A program made the position numbers and the translations under genes. This document shows positions 6,173-12,866 of a stretch of 18,382 nt of DNA, piece after piece. A model generated the notes under the pieces. That model saw only the letters and a program-made list of their open reading frames with translations, had not been told where the DNA came from and did not search any database. The DNA comes from Solobacterium sp. (GTDB taxonomy: Bacteria > Bacillota_I > Bacilli_A > Erysipelotrichales > Erysipelotrichaceae). The stretch lies in contig JAFWCP010000507.1 in NCBI GenBank assembly GCA_017536845.1, positions 1 through 18,382 on the forward strand. The letters are read 5' to 3'. The stretch's first letter is position 1. Every line of letters begins with the position of its first letter.

Positions 6173-7201
6173 TCATATCTTGATGATGAGGTTATTGAGA
6201 TTCAGCGCACTGAGATAAATCATCTCATCGGCCAATCCTCTGATCATTTTCAGCCCGATGTTTTCTACCGGATCCTCTCCGGCATACTGCTCTATATAAT
6301 CAACAGGATTAAAGTGGCCCGCATCATCCCGGATCCTTACAATCCATCTGCCTGTTTTCTTCAGGATACGTAAATCGACCCGGTGTGCTTTTCCATCAGT
6401 AAACCCGTGTTCGATCACATTCCCGGCCATCTCTTCGATCGAAAGAGCAATCAGAAACGCCGTCCTTCTGTCGGCTCCTGCTTTCAGGCAGCAGTCATTT
6501 GCATACTCAGACATCGCAACAAGTTCTTTTTCCGTACCTATGCTGCATTCGAAAGATGCTGTGATATCTCCGGCAAACGATGCCGGGAAAGGGAGTGTCG
6601 AAGCAAATCCTTTTTTATCCTGATTTCCCCTCCTGAACGCACATATCATGGCAAGCGCAGCCAGGCCTTCCCCGATGACATAGCACAGCCACACCGCCAG
6701 CACGCCGAAAAGAAGCCCAGATACCCATGCAGCAAGCAGCGGCGCAGCCAGATTGTCTGCAAGGCTGATGAACCAGGCTTTTTTCGGCTGCCCGGAAGCC
6801 TGGCAGAAACTGCGGTAGACCGTATTCAGCGAAAAGAACACCATGGCCAGAACGAACATCCGGAATCCGGTTACGGTCAGCGGCACGGCTTCAGGATCAC
6901 CCTTGAAGAACATCATCACGACCGGCTTGGCAAGCAGGAAAAATACTGTCATGACTGCGGCAACGCTGGTAAAACACTTTTTCACTGCCGTTTTCATCAT
7001 TTCCGTGACGGCAGTCCTGTCTTCTTCCCCAATCGGGACGCCGGACATGACCTGAACGGTCGAGCCAAGGGCCGTCCCCGGTACAAGACACAGATTGCCT
7101 GCCGCTGTGATGACCGCATGCGCAGCAACAGCCGTGCTTCCGGCAATGGCCATCAGGAAACGGTTCATCGCAAAGGTCATAACAAGCCTGCTGGACCGCA
7201 T
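6173..7201 (-). CDS. MATE transporter C-terminal half fused to GHKL/RsbW-like ATPase (frameshifted from 5' half)
   Basis: This open frame continues the MATE transporter begun at 7925 after a frameshift near 7187; the genuine homologous part starts at about 7186 (LVMTFAMNRFL). Residues up to about 190 hold the remaining MATE helices, including AVAAHAV and NTVYRSFCQASGQPKKAW. Residues about 215-342 form a soluble GHKL ATPase of the HATPase_c_2/RsbW-SpoIIAB type: N-box SIEEMAGNVIEHG (Glu256, Asn261), G1 box RDDAGHFNP (Asp293, Gly295) and a G2-like stretch NIGLKMIRGLADEM. Such domains in RsbW-type proteins are serine kinases of anti-sigma antagonists. If the frame were restored, the whole protein would be about 583 residues. 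Fusion of this domain to a MATE is unusual and suggests regulated export. The stop codon is followed by the operon terminator. Confidence 0.8.
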   Translation of the reverse strand: MRSSRLVMTFAMNRFLMAIAGSTAVAAHAVITAAGNLCLVPGTALGSTVQVMSGVPIGEEDRTAVTEMMKTAVKKCFTSVAAVMTVFFLLAKPVVMMFFKGDPEAVPLTVTGFRMFVLAMVFFSLNTVYRSFCQASGQPKKAWFISLADNLAAPLLAAWVSGLLFGVLAVWLCYVIGEGLAALAMICAFRRGNQDKKGFASTLPFPASFAGDITASFECSIGTEKELVAMSEYANDCCLKAGADRRTAFLIALSIEEMAGNVIEHGFTDGKAHRVDLRILKKTGRWIVRIRDDAGHFNPVDYIEQYAGEDPVENIGLKMIRGLADEMIYLSALNLNNLIIKI

Positions 7202-7925
7202 ACGGTGCCCCGCAGGCGAAAAGCTGTTTCATGATCCCTGCGTCAAAGGACAGTTTCGGCAGCCGGAATAAGATATCCTTTTTCAGGGAATGCAGCAAAA
7301 GAACGACCAGCGCGGCATAATAGCTTAGGGCAGTTGCCAAGGCCATGCCGAACATGCCGCCGTGAACAATCAGTACATTGACAAGATCTGCCGCAATATC
7401 CCCGACCGTCATGATGACGACCGCCGCCAGCAGCCGGTTCATATCCCCGTCCATCTGTATGATCGGCATCAGGAAAGAAACTAAGGCAATTCCCAGGGCG
7501 GCAATCGCATATCCTTTGATATAATCCGCTGCCAGCAGGAGAAGATCCCCGTCAGCACCCATCAGATGGGCAACCGGTGCTGCCAGGAAAAACACGGAAG
7601 CTGCCATGACTGCTGCAATCACAACGGCAATGCTGAAGCAGACGGAAAAGATGCGGTTCACGCTGTTTTTATCGCCTTTCCCGACAGACTGACTGCAAAG
7701 CAACGAGGTTCCGGAGCTGATCATGCCGCCGAAAAGTGCAACCACCAGCGTGACCGGCGTTGCAAACCCATAGGAGGCTATGGCATCAACGCCAAGGAAC
7801 TGTCCGGTAATTACCCCGTCCACCACATTTCCGATGATCCCCGACAGCATGGTCATGATCTGCATGGCAAACATCTTCGAGAAAATATTCTCTATGATGG
7901 AATGATTCTGCCGGCTGTTTTTCAT
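6897..7925 (-). CDS. MATE family efflux transporter, N-terminal half (frameshifted)
   Basis: Residues 1 to about 246 are a clear MATE multidrug/toxin-extrusion N-terminal half. They include six hydrophobic helices, a GQFLGVDAIASYGFATPV segment in the first helix pair typical of the family, and SQSVGKGD plus NRIFSV after the second helix. Past GAPYAVQQ (codon 246, about 7188) the frame loses homology and runs 97 residues as Cys-, His- and Asp-rich nonsense, while the true continuation lies in the frame of 6173-7201. One extra base (or two missing) would explain this. The ATG at 7923-7925 is one base past the GH3 stop, so the two genes are translationally coupled. The lesion may be real or an assembly error; if real, transport is probably lost. 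Confidence 0.8.
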   Translation of the reverse strand: MKNSRQNHSIIENIFSKMFAMQIMTMLSGIIGNVVDGVITGQFLGVDAIASYGFATPVTLVVALFGGMISSGTSLLCSQSVGKGDKNSVNRIFSVCFSIAVVIAAVMAASVFFLAAPVAHLMGADGDLLLLAADYIKGYAIAALGIALVSFLMPIIQMDGDMNRLLAAVVIMTVGDIAADLVNVLIVHGGMFGMALATALSYYAALVVLLLHSLKKDILFRLPKLSFDAGIMKQLFACGAPYAVQQACYDLCDEPFPDGHCRKHGCCCACGHHSGRQSVSCTGDGPWLDRSGHVRRPDWGRRQDCRHGNDENGSEKVFYQRCRSHDSIFPACQAGRDDVLQG

Positions 7926-7926
7926 A

Positions 7927-9579
7927 TCACATCATTCGCAGGCCAAAGAAGAATCTGCGCTGTGTTTCATTCACAATGACCCGTACCGGCTTAATCTGAG
8001 CGGGGGAGGCGCCTTTCGCCACCTGCAGGTCTCTGAACAGCATTGCCGTCTGCGGCTGCAGCCAGAATGCGTCCGGTTTTACGAGTCTTCCTTCGTCACT
8101 GAACTCAGCGAACTCGCCATTGGCTGCTCTCAGCTGTCTGTTCAGCACTTCCGCCAACTTTTCCCTGCTGACCCCTACATCGTCTTTCATCGGCTCTACC
8201 AGGAATACATACTGCATGTTTTCATAATCCGGATACATTGCAAAATCTGACAGTTCGAGGTCCAGCTCTTTCATGGCGCCTTCAACAGCGACCTGCAGCG
8301 CCTTTTCGGTCGTCTTCTCAGCAGCCATATTGACCGTCTTATTCACCCTGTACATAAACTGCACCAGCGGCGTATTTCCTCTGAAACCGGTCACTTTTAC
8401 GGCATCACTTGTCCTGTACCGGTAGAATCCGCAGAGATTTGTAACGATGATCTCATAGGTTCCGCCTTCCTTCAGCTGGTCCATGGTTACGCACTTTGCA
8501 AAGTCATTTTCCGCTTCTACCGGTAAAAACTCAAAAAATGCACTGCCCGGAACCATCACGCTGTCCGGCGTATCCAGTCCGGCCGGCACCGACCAGAGTC
8601 CTTCCGATGCGGTGATACCGGAATAAATCCTTCTGATCCCTGGGTCAGGTCCGATATATCTGTTCTGCAGGATCCGATCATATACAGAAAATCCGTCAGC
8701 ACCTGCTCCGTAAATGTAAACCAGTTCAGGCCAAATTTGCGGGACAAAGCAGAAATCCGAACCGTTTTTAAATATCTCCCGAAGTTCAGCCGCCCTCTCA
8801 GGCATAGGTATAAGTCTGGCTTCAAGCGAGGCCCTGGCTCCTTCGCTGAGGCTGATATCTTCGTTGTTCGTACCATGTTCAATATCATCAATCAGCATCT
8901 CATAATGATCGGCGATATAGTTAAGACAGCTGACAACAGAACTGAAAAAAGCAGTGACGATTCCGCTGATGTTCCCATCGGCAAGCGCGAACCTTGCGTG
9001 CAGGTATTTTGTATCAGTTCCCTCTTCCGGAATGGCAGCTTCAACCGGCGATGTGTAAAGGATGTTCAGCATCTGGCCAAGCGCATCTTTTCCGCCGGCG
9101 ATAAAGTCAGCCATCTTTGATGAAGCAGATCCGACTGTGATTCCTGAAGGAAGTTTCTGATGCGTTCCCTCCGCCGTTGTAAACACCCGGCCGGTCATCC
9201 ATTTATCGCCAAGAACTGCAGCTAACAATCCATCGGAATACATTTTGTTGTATTTTACATAAACCTGATACTGTGGCTGTGTCATCGGCACCCTTTTCTT
9301 CACACCTACCGTTCCGGACGTTACATTCATATGATCGAACGGATAAGCCGTAAGAATTCTCTTTTCACCGTCGGACATTCTCATGATATCAGCCTCGATA
9401 TCATCATACGTAATGACCGGAACCCTTTTCTGACACTCTTCAATGTCATGGATTTCCGAAAAACCGTACTTTTTCCCATATTCAGTATCTTTATTGTCCT
9501 CAAGGATTCTGAACAACAGGTTTTTATTGATTTCCATGCCGTTTTCAAATCCCTTATTCACGTCATTATAGACTTTCAA
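7927..9579 (-). CDS. GH3 family acyl-acid amido synthetase-like protein (ANL superfamily)
   Basis: This 550-residue protein is of the GH3 family, named from plant auxin-conjugating enzymes. Those enzymes adenylate a carboxylic acid with ATP and transfer it to an amino acid amine. Length and three nucleotide motifs fit: TSGTVGVKKRVPMT (87-100, the phosphate-binding loop), YSGITASEGLWSV (319-331) and YRYRTSDAVKV (386-396). N-terminal TEYGKKYGF (32-40) is also typical. It is cytoplasmic. Its acid and amine substrates cannot be read from sequence. The start is TTG at 9577-9579, the only start codon before an in-frame stop; its purine-rich site is only one base away, and it overlaps the TGA of an 18-codon ORF. 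It lies directly upstream of the MATE-ATPase gene in one operon. Confidence 0.9.
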   Translation of the reverse strand: MKVYNDVNKGFENGMEINKNLLFRILEDNKDTEYGKKYGFSEIHDIEECQKRVPVITYDDIEADIMRMSDGEKRILTAYPFDHMNVTSGTVGVKKRVPMTQPQYQVYVKYNKMYSDGLLAAVLGDKWMTGRVFTTAEGTHQKLPSGITVGSASSKMADFIAGGKDALGQMLNILYTSPVEAAIPEEGTDTKYLHARFALADGNISGIVTAFFSSVVSCLNYIADHYEMLIDDIEHGTNNEDISLSEGARASLEARLIPMPERAAELREIFKNGSDFCFVPQIWPELVYIYGAGADGFSVYDRILQNRYIGPDPGIRRIYSGITASEGLWSVPAGLDTPDSVMVPGSAFFEFLPVEAENDFAKCVTMDQLKEGGTYEIIVTNLCGFYRYRTSDAVKVTGFRGNTPLVQFMYRVNKTVNMAAEKTTEKALQVAVEGAMKELDLELSDFAMYPDYENMQYVFLVEPMKDDVGVSREKLAEVLNRQLRAANGEFAEFSDEGRLVKPDAFWLQPQTAMLFRDLQVAKGASPAQIKPVRVIVNETQRRFFFGLRMM

Positions 9580-9632
9580 GCCTTCCTCTGCCGTTTACGA
9601 TTTGCGAATAATGTCTGTTCCTGAATCGTCAT
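9576..9632 (-). CDS. 18-residue leader ORF overlapping GH3 start (or true GH3 N-terminus)
   Basis: ATG at 9630-9632 has a strong ribosome site (GGAGGA, complement at 9641-9646, spacing 8) and encodes MTIQEQTLFANRKRQRKA before TGA at 9576-9578. The TGA overlaps the GH3 TTG start as TTGA. This is either a leader peptide that couples translation into GH3, or the authentic GH3 N-terminus split off by a one-base loss near 9580. The reading RKRQRKA-LKVYNDVNKGF across the junction looks natural, which favours the second. Confidence 0.5.
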   Translation of the reverse strand: MTIQEQTLFANRKRQRKA

Positions 9633-9743
9633 TGTGTTTTTCCTCCATGGTCAGATCTATACGGATAGTACAATTCCTTCATCATATTCCGTTTATCAAT
9701 GTAGAATCATAAAACTGAGTCTAATCATTTCACACCTGAAACT

Positions 9744-9766
9744 AAAAAACCGCGTCAATACGCGGT
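9744..9766 (-). terminator. Terminator of the 9773-10046 RNA
   Basis: On the minus strand ACCGCGT/ACGCGGT is a 7-bp stem with a 4-nt ATTG loop followed by TTTTTT. No protein gene ends near it, so it marks the 3' end of a non-coding transcript. Confidence 0.85.
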
Positions 9767-9772
9767 AATAAA

Positions 9773-10046
9773 GTGGAGCTGAGGGGGTCTGGAACGGCGT
9801 CATCTTATAGGATTTATACTGTTTTATGGTCTCTTTTACGGACAAGTTCATCCATTTACAGCAGTATTTTTCCGTATACGAATTTTTTCTGAGCCGGTCC
9901 CAACTGCTTACTGAACCTAAGAAAACGTGAAAAGTACTTTTAGGGAGTATCTTAGGCTGAATAATATTGCCCTCGAACTTTGAAACAGCAATTCTTCAGA
10001 CTAACAGAATAATTCAACAATATAAGTCAAACCCTTGTTAGCCTCC
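9773..10046 (-). ncRNA. Candidate structured non-coding RNA, about 274 nt
   Basis: There is no credible protein gene between 9633 and 10196. On the minus strand an independent transcript is suggested by an extended -10 box (TGT-TAAAAT, -10 at 10051-10056) and a strong terminator at 9744-9766. Numbering from 10046 as base 1, the ends pair: 1-7 with 267-272 (one bulge), 13-19 with 256-262 (one G-U pair), and 21-26 with 238-243. Inside are a two-part hairpin (30-34/63-67 and 37-41/52-56) and a 9-bp hairpin (89-97/125-133). There is also an H-type pseudoknot, 171-176/205-210 interlaced with 180-185/226-231, with all bases paired. The 3' end TCAGCTCCAC recalls tmRNA, but no ALAA-like tag was found. 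The class is unknown. Confidence 0.6.
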
Positions 10047-10050
10047 GGCG

Positions 10051-10078
10051 ATTTTAACACAAATCAGTAACAAAAAAA
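10051..10078 (-). promoter_or_regulatory. Predicted extended -10 promoter of the RNA
   Basis: On the minus strand TGTTAAAAT (10051-10059) is an extended -10 element located 4-5 bases before GGAGGCT, the paired 5' end of the RNA. The -35 region is only T-rich and overlaps the U-tract of the upstream terminator. Confidence 0.4.
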
Positions 10079-10121
10079 GCACGGTTATACGACCCTGACG
10101 GGAAGATTAATTAAACCGTAC
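10072..10121 (-). terminator. Terminator of MMPL/heptad-repeat operon
   Basis: On the minus strand GTACGGTT (10114-10121) pairs with AACCGTGC (10079-10086, one G-U pair) and is followed by TTTTTTT (10072-10078). The long loop holds a small CCC-GTCA-GGG stem. It lies about 75 nt after the stop of the heptad-repeat gene. Confidence 0.8.
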
Positions 10122-10196
10122 TTTCATTCACATCTTTCATATCAGCATCCGTACATGCGTACAGATCTGTTTCAAAGATGCTTAAGATTCCTTTTT

Positions 10197-12851
10197 TCAG
10201 AATTCCATCTTGAAGATGAATTTTGTGGATGTCTTTGCGTCATCATCCGCACCGGCGAAGTTTGTATAAGTGTTTTCACCGTCTGCGATCAGACGCAGTC
10301 TTTCAATCACATCATCCATTTCGTCACCGAATATTTCAGTGAGTCTGTCGATGCCTTCCGCCTTGAACTGTTCCATACCGCTCAATAACGTGCTCACACC
10401 TTCATCGAGTGTGCCGATGCCCTGATCCAGTCTGTCCGCTCCGTCATAGAGTGTTTCAGCGCCTGTGTTCAGTGCGTCCGCGCCGTTATAAGCCTGAGTG
10501 ATTCCATCGGAAAGGCTCTTTGCGCCTGCAGCCACTGCATCCGCGCCATCCGCAAGCTGTACAGCTCCGGCAGAAAGGGATTGCGCACCGGTTTTCAGTC
10601 TGCCTGTGTTGGCATCGAGTTCACCGATGCCGCTGTTCAGCGCACAGGCACCATCATCCAGCGCCGTCGCACCTTCGGAAAGACTCTTTGCGCCTTCATT
10701 CAATGTACCGGTACCGGCTGCCAGCTGTTTCGCACCTGCATCCAGTGTTCCTGCACCTGCGGAAAGCTGTTCCGTTCCGGCCGCCATCTCTTTTGTGCCG
10801 GCCTGCAGCTGTGACGCGCCGCTCTTTAATAAGCCGACTCCGCTTTCCTCATCATTGAGTGAGGCGGTTCCCTGCTTCAGCTGATCAAGACCGCTTGTCA
10901 GCTGTGTCAGGCCTTCACCGGCGGAAGTCTTCATTGACTCAGCGCCTTTTGACAGCGCATCAATGCCTGCGCTCAGTGAATCCATGCCTGTGCTCAGCGT
11001 TGATATACCGTCCTTGAGATCACCGGCACCGGTGCTCAGCTGTGAAGCACCGCCGTTGATGGTAGATGCCGCGGTAACAAAGCCGGTCATCGCGTCGGCG
11101 ATACTCTGGGAGGATGCGGAATTCACTGCTGATGCGTGATCCAGACTGCCGTTTGCACTATTGAGTGATGCCAGGATTGGATCAGCCTGTTCCTGTGTCA
11201 GTGTGCCTGCTGTGACAAGCGCCTCAATGCTTTCTCTGGCAGCCGCGATCTGTGTTTTCGCATCGCCCAGATCTGCTGTATCTGCCATAGCCGCACCGCT
11301 GAGCGCAGCTGAATTGTCACTCATTGACTGACTCAAAGCCTGAGCTCCGGCAGAAAGTTCCTTGAGATTTGTTTCAAGACTTTCCGCGCCTGTATATGCA
11401 TTCTCAAGACCTGCCTTGATCTGTGAAGCGCCGGTGCCCGCATCAGAGATACCTGCACTCAGCTGATCAATGCCGCCGCTCAGTTTTTCACTGAATTCAC
11501 CGGCACCGCTCTGCACCTTGGCAAGGCCGTTATCCACCTGGGAAATACCGCCTGAAAGCTTTTCGATTCCCGCCGCCATGGAATCCGCGCCGGCGGAAAG
11601 ACTTTCAGCACCCTCAAGGAGTTTTGCGCTGTTTTCGCTGAGTGCGCCGGTTCCTTCGGAAAGCTGTTTCGCTCCGGTATTAACGGACTCTGAACCTGCG
11701 GACAGTTCTTCGGCGCCTGCCTTGAGGGAGGAGGTTCCGTCTTTCAGAGAATCACTGCCTGTCTTCAGACGGGCAATTCCGTCAACCACACCGTTGATAC
11801 CTGTTTCAAACTGTGCCGTGCCATCTTTCAGTGTGCCTGCGCCGGCGGAAAGAGAAGCAGTGCCGTCTTTGAGAGTCAGAGAACCGTTATTGATGGTAAA
11901 CAGACCGTCTTTGAGTGAAAGTGTTCCCGCTTTCAGTGTGCCGGTGCCTTCGAGAAGCGCGCCGGAACCGTCTTTGAGGGCTGTGCTGCCATCCTTGAGC
12001 TGCTTTGTGCCGCTGACAAGCTGATCAGTGGCATCGGAAAGCTTTCTGATATCCTGTGTAAAGGATGTATCCAGCTGATTTCCTTCATAAAGGGAACTGA
12101 TATCGCTGGTGGCCAGGCTCATGATCAGTGAGAGATCAAAGTCCTTTGCGTCCGCCTCCACTTCAATGAATTCGGGGATATCGATGTCTTCGAGCTTTTT
12201 ATAAAGCTCATCATTTTCAGAAAGCGCCAGTGCGTCAATCAGACCGGGGAATGCCATGCCGATGACATATGAATTCTTTCCGTCATTGATCACTTTGCCG
12301 TTTGTAACAGTGATCTCAGAGAAATGTTCCGCCGGCAGCTGCATGCCGCTGATGACTGCGAAAGGCATCTTTGTCTGAATCTGTTTTCCGTTCAGACTGA
12401 CTGTTGTCTCTGTTCTGTTTTCATAATCAAAGCGGATTTTCACATGACCGCTCTGTCCTTTGATTTCTTCGGGGGTGACTGTCTTTCCGTCCAGTTCATA
12501 GGTGACATTGACAGCAACCGGTAGTTCTTCATCGGTTGTGCCCTGATAATAAATATCATTGCCGCCGCTCTGCCATGTCAGCTCATCCCCGTTTTGGGTG
12601 AAGGTTTCCTCACCGCTCACATTTTCAATATTCTCAAGCGATGTGACATCTTTGAGCACATCCGCTTTCTTCACATTTTTCAGCCATTCGCTGACAACCA
12701 CGTCATCCGGTTTTCCGGATCCGTCGGTGATGATATAAACTGTTTCATTCTTTTCTGTTTCGCCTGTTTCGTCTTCCGCATGTACCGCTGTCACGTCAGG
12801 GACTGCAGCGATCATACAGCATGCAAGCAGACATCCGATATACTTTTTCAT
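10197..12851 (-). CDS. Secreted Leu-x-x-Gly heptad-repeat protein, MMPL partner (YhgE-like)
   Basis: This 884-residue exported protein has a signal peptide, MKKYIGCLLACCMIAAVPDV then AVHA|ED, with cleavage likely after residue 25. Residues about 35-270 form a mixed beta domain. Residues about 275-825 are nearly continuous heptads with Leu and Gly at fixed spacing (for example LKDGSTALKDGSGALLEG), the X-X-X-Leu-X-X-Gly repeat of YhgE/Pip-like proteins, expected to form a very long helical rod. The conserved-looking C-terminus TSTKFIFKMEF has no membrane anchor or LPXTG. The AGGAGG-like site upstream overlaps the 3' end of the MMPL gene, 15 nt away, so both are cotranscribed. It probably acts with the transporter as an extracellular extension or assembly factor; the cargo is unknown. 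Confidence 0.87.
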   Translation of the reverse strand: MKKYIGCLLACCMIAAVPDVTAVHAEDETGETEKNETVYIITDGSGKPDDVVVSEWLKNVKKADVLKDVTSLENIENVSGEETFTQNGDELTWQSGGNDIYYQGTTDEELPVAVNVTYELDGKTVTPEEIKGQSGHVKIRFDYENRTETTVSLNGKQIQTKMPFAVISGMQLPAEHFSEITVTNGKVINDGKNSYVIGMAFPGLIDALALSENDELYKKLEDIDIPEFIEVEADAKDFDLSLIMSLATSDISSLYEGNQLDTSFTQDIRKLSDATDQLVSGTKQLKDGSTALKDGSGALLEGTGTLKAGTLSLKDGLFTINNGSLTLKDGTASLSAGAGTLKDGTAQFETGINGVVDGIARLKTGSDSLKDGTSSLKAGAEELSAGSESVNTGAKQLSEGTGALSENSAKLLEGAESLSAGADSMAAGIEKLSGGISQVDNGLAKVQSGAGEFSEKLSGGIDQLSAGISDAGTGASQIKAGLENAYTGAESLETNLKELSAGAQALSQSMSDNSAALSGAAMADTADLGDAKTQIAAARESIEALVTAGTLTQEQADPILASLNSANGSLDHASAVNSASSQSIADAMTGFVTAASTINGGASQLSTGAGDLKDGISTLSTGMDSLSAGIDALSKGAESMKTSAGEGLTQLTSGLDQLKQGTASLNDEESGVGLLKSGASQLQAGTKEMAAGTEQLSAGAGTLDAGAKQLAAGTGTLNEGAKSLSEGATALDDGACALNSGIGELDANTGRLKTGAQSLSAGAVQLADGADAVAAGAKSLSDGITQAYNGADALNTGAETLYDGADRLDQGIGTLDEGVSTLLSGMEQFKAEGIDRLTEIFGDEMDDVIERLRLIADGENTYTNFAGADDDAKTSTKFIFKMEF

Positions 12852-12866
12852 AATCTGTTTCCTCCC

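Noticed and set aside
7180..7200. Programmed ribosomal frameshift in the MATE gene
   Set aside because: No slippery heptamer, pseudoknot or internal Shine-Dalgarno at the right spacing is visible.
6383..7234. Plus-strand 283-residue open frame
   Set aside because: It lies antisense to the MATE-ATPase gene, which has clear family motifs. The plus frame has charged low-complexity sequence and no ribosome site.
9773..10046. Confident call as tmRNA (ssrA)
   Set aside because: Pseudoknots and the 3' GCTCCAC are suggestive, but no tag peptide frame, no proper T-stem and a body of only about 274 nt. Kept as unassigned RNA.
10498..12024. Plus-strand open frames of 66-184 residues rich in Ala, Pro and Ser
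   Set aside because: They are antisense shadows of the repetitive Leu-x-x-Gly gene; they have no ribosome sites and their composition simply mirrors the repeat.
12810..12851. Lipobox in the heptad-repeat signal peptide (LLAC at residues 8-11)
   Set aside because: The N-region before the cysteine is too short and a standard AVHA cleavage site follows the hydrophobic stretch.
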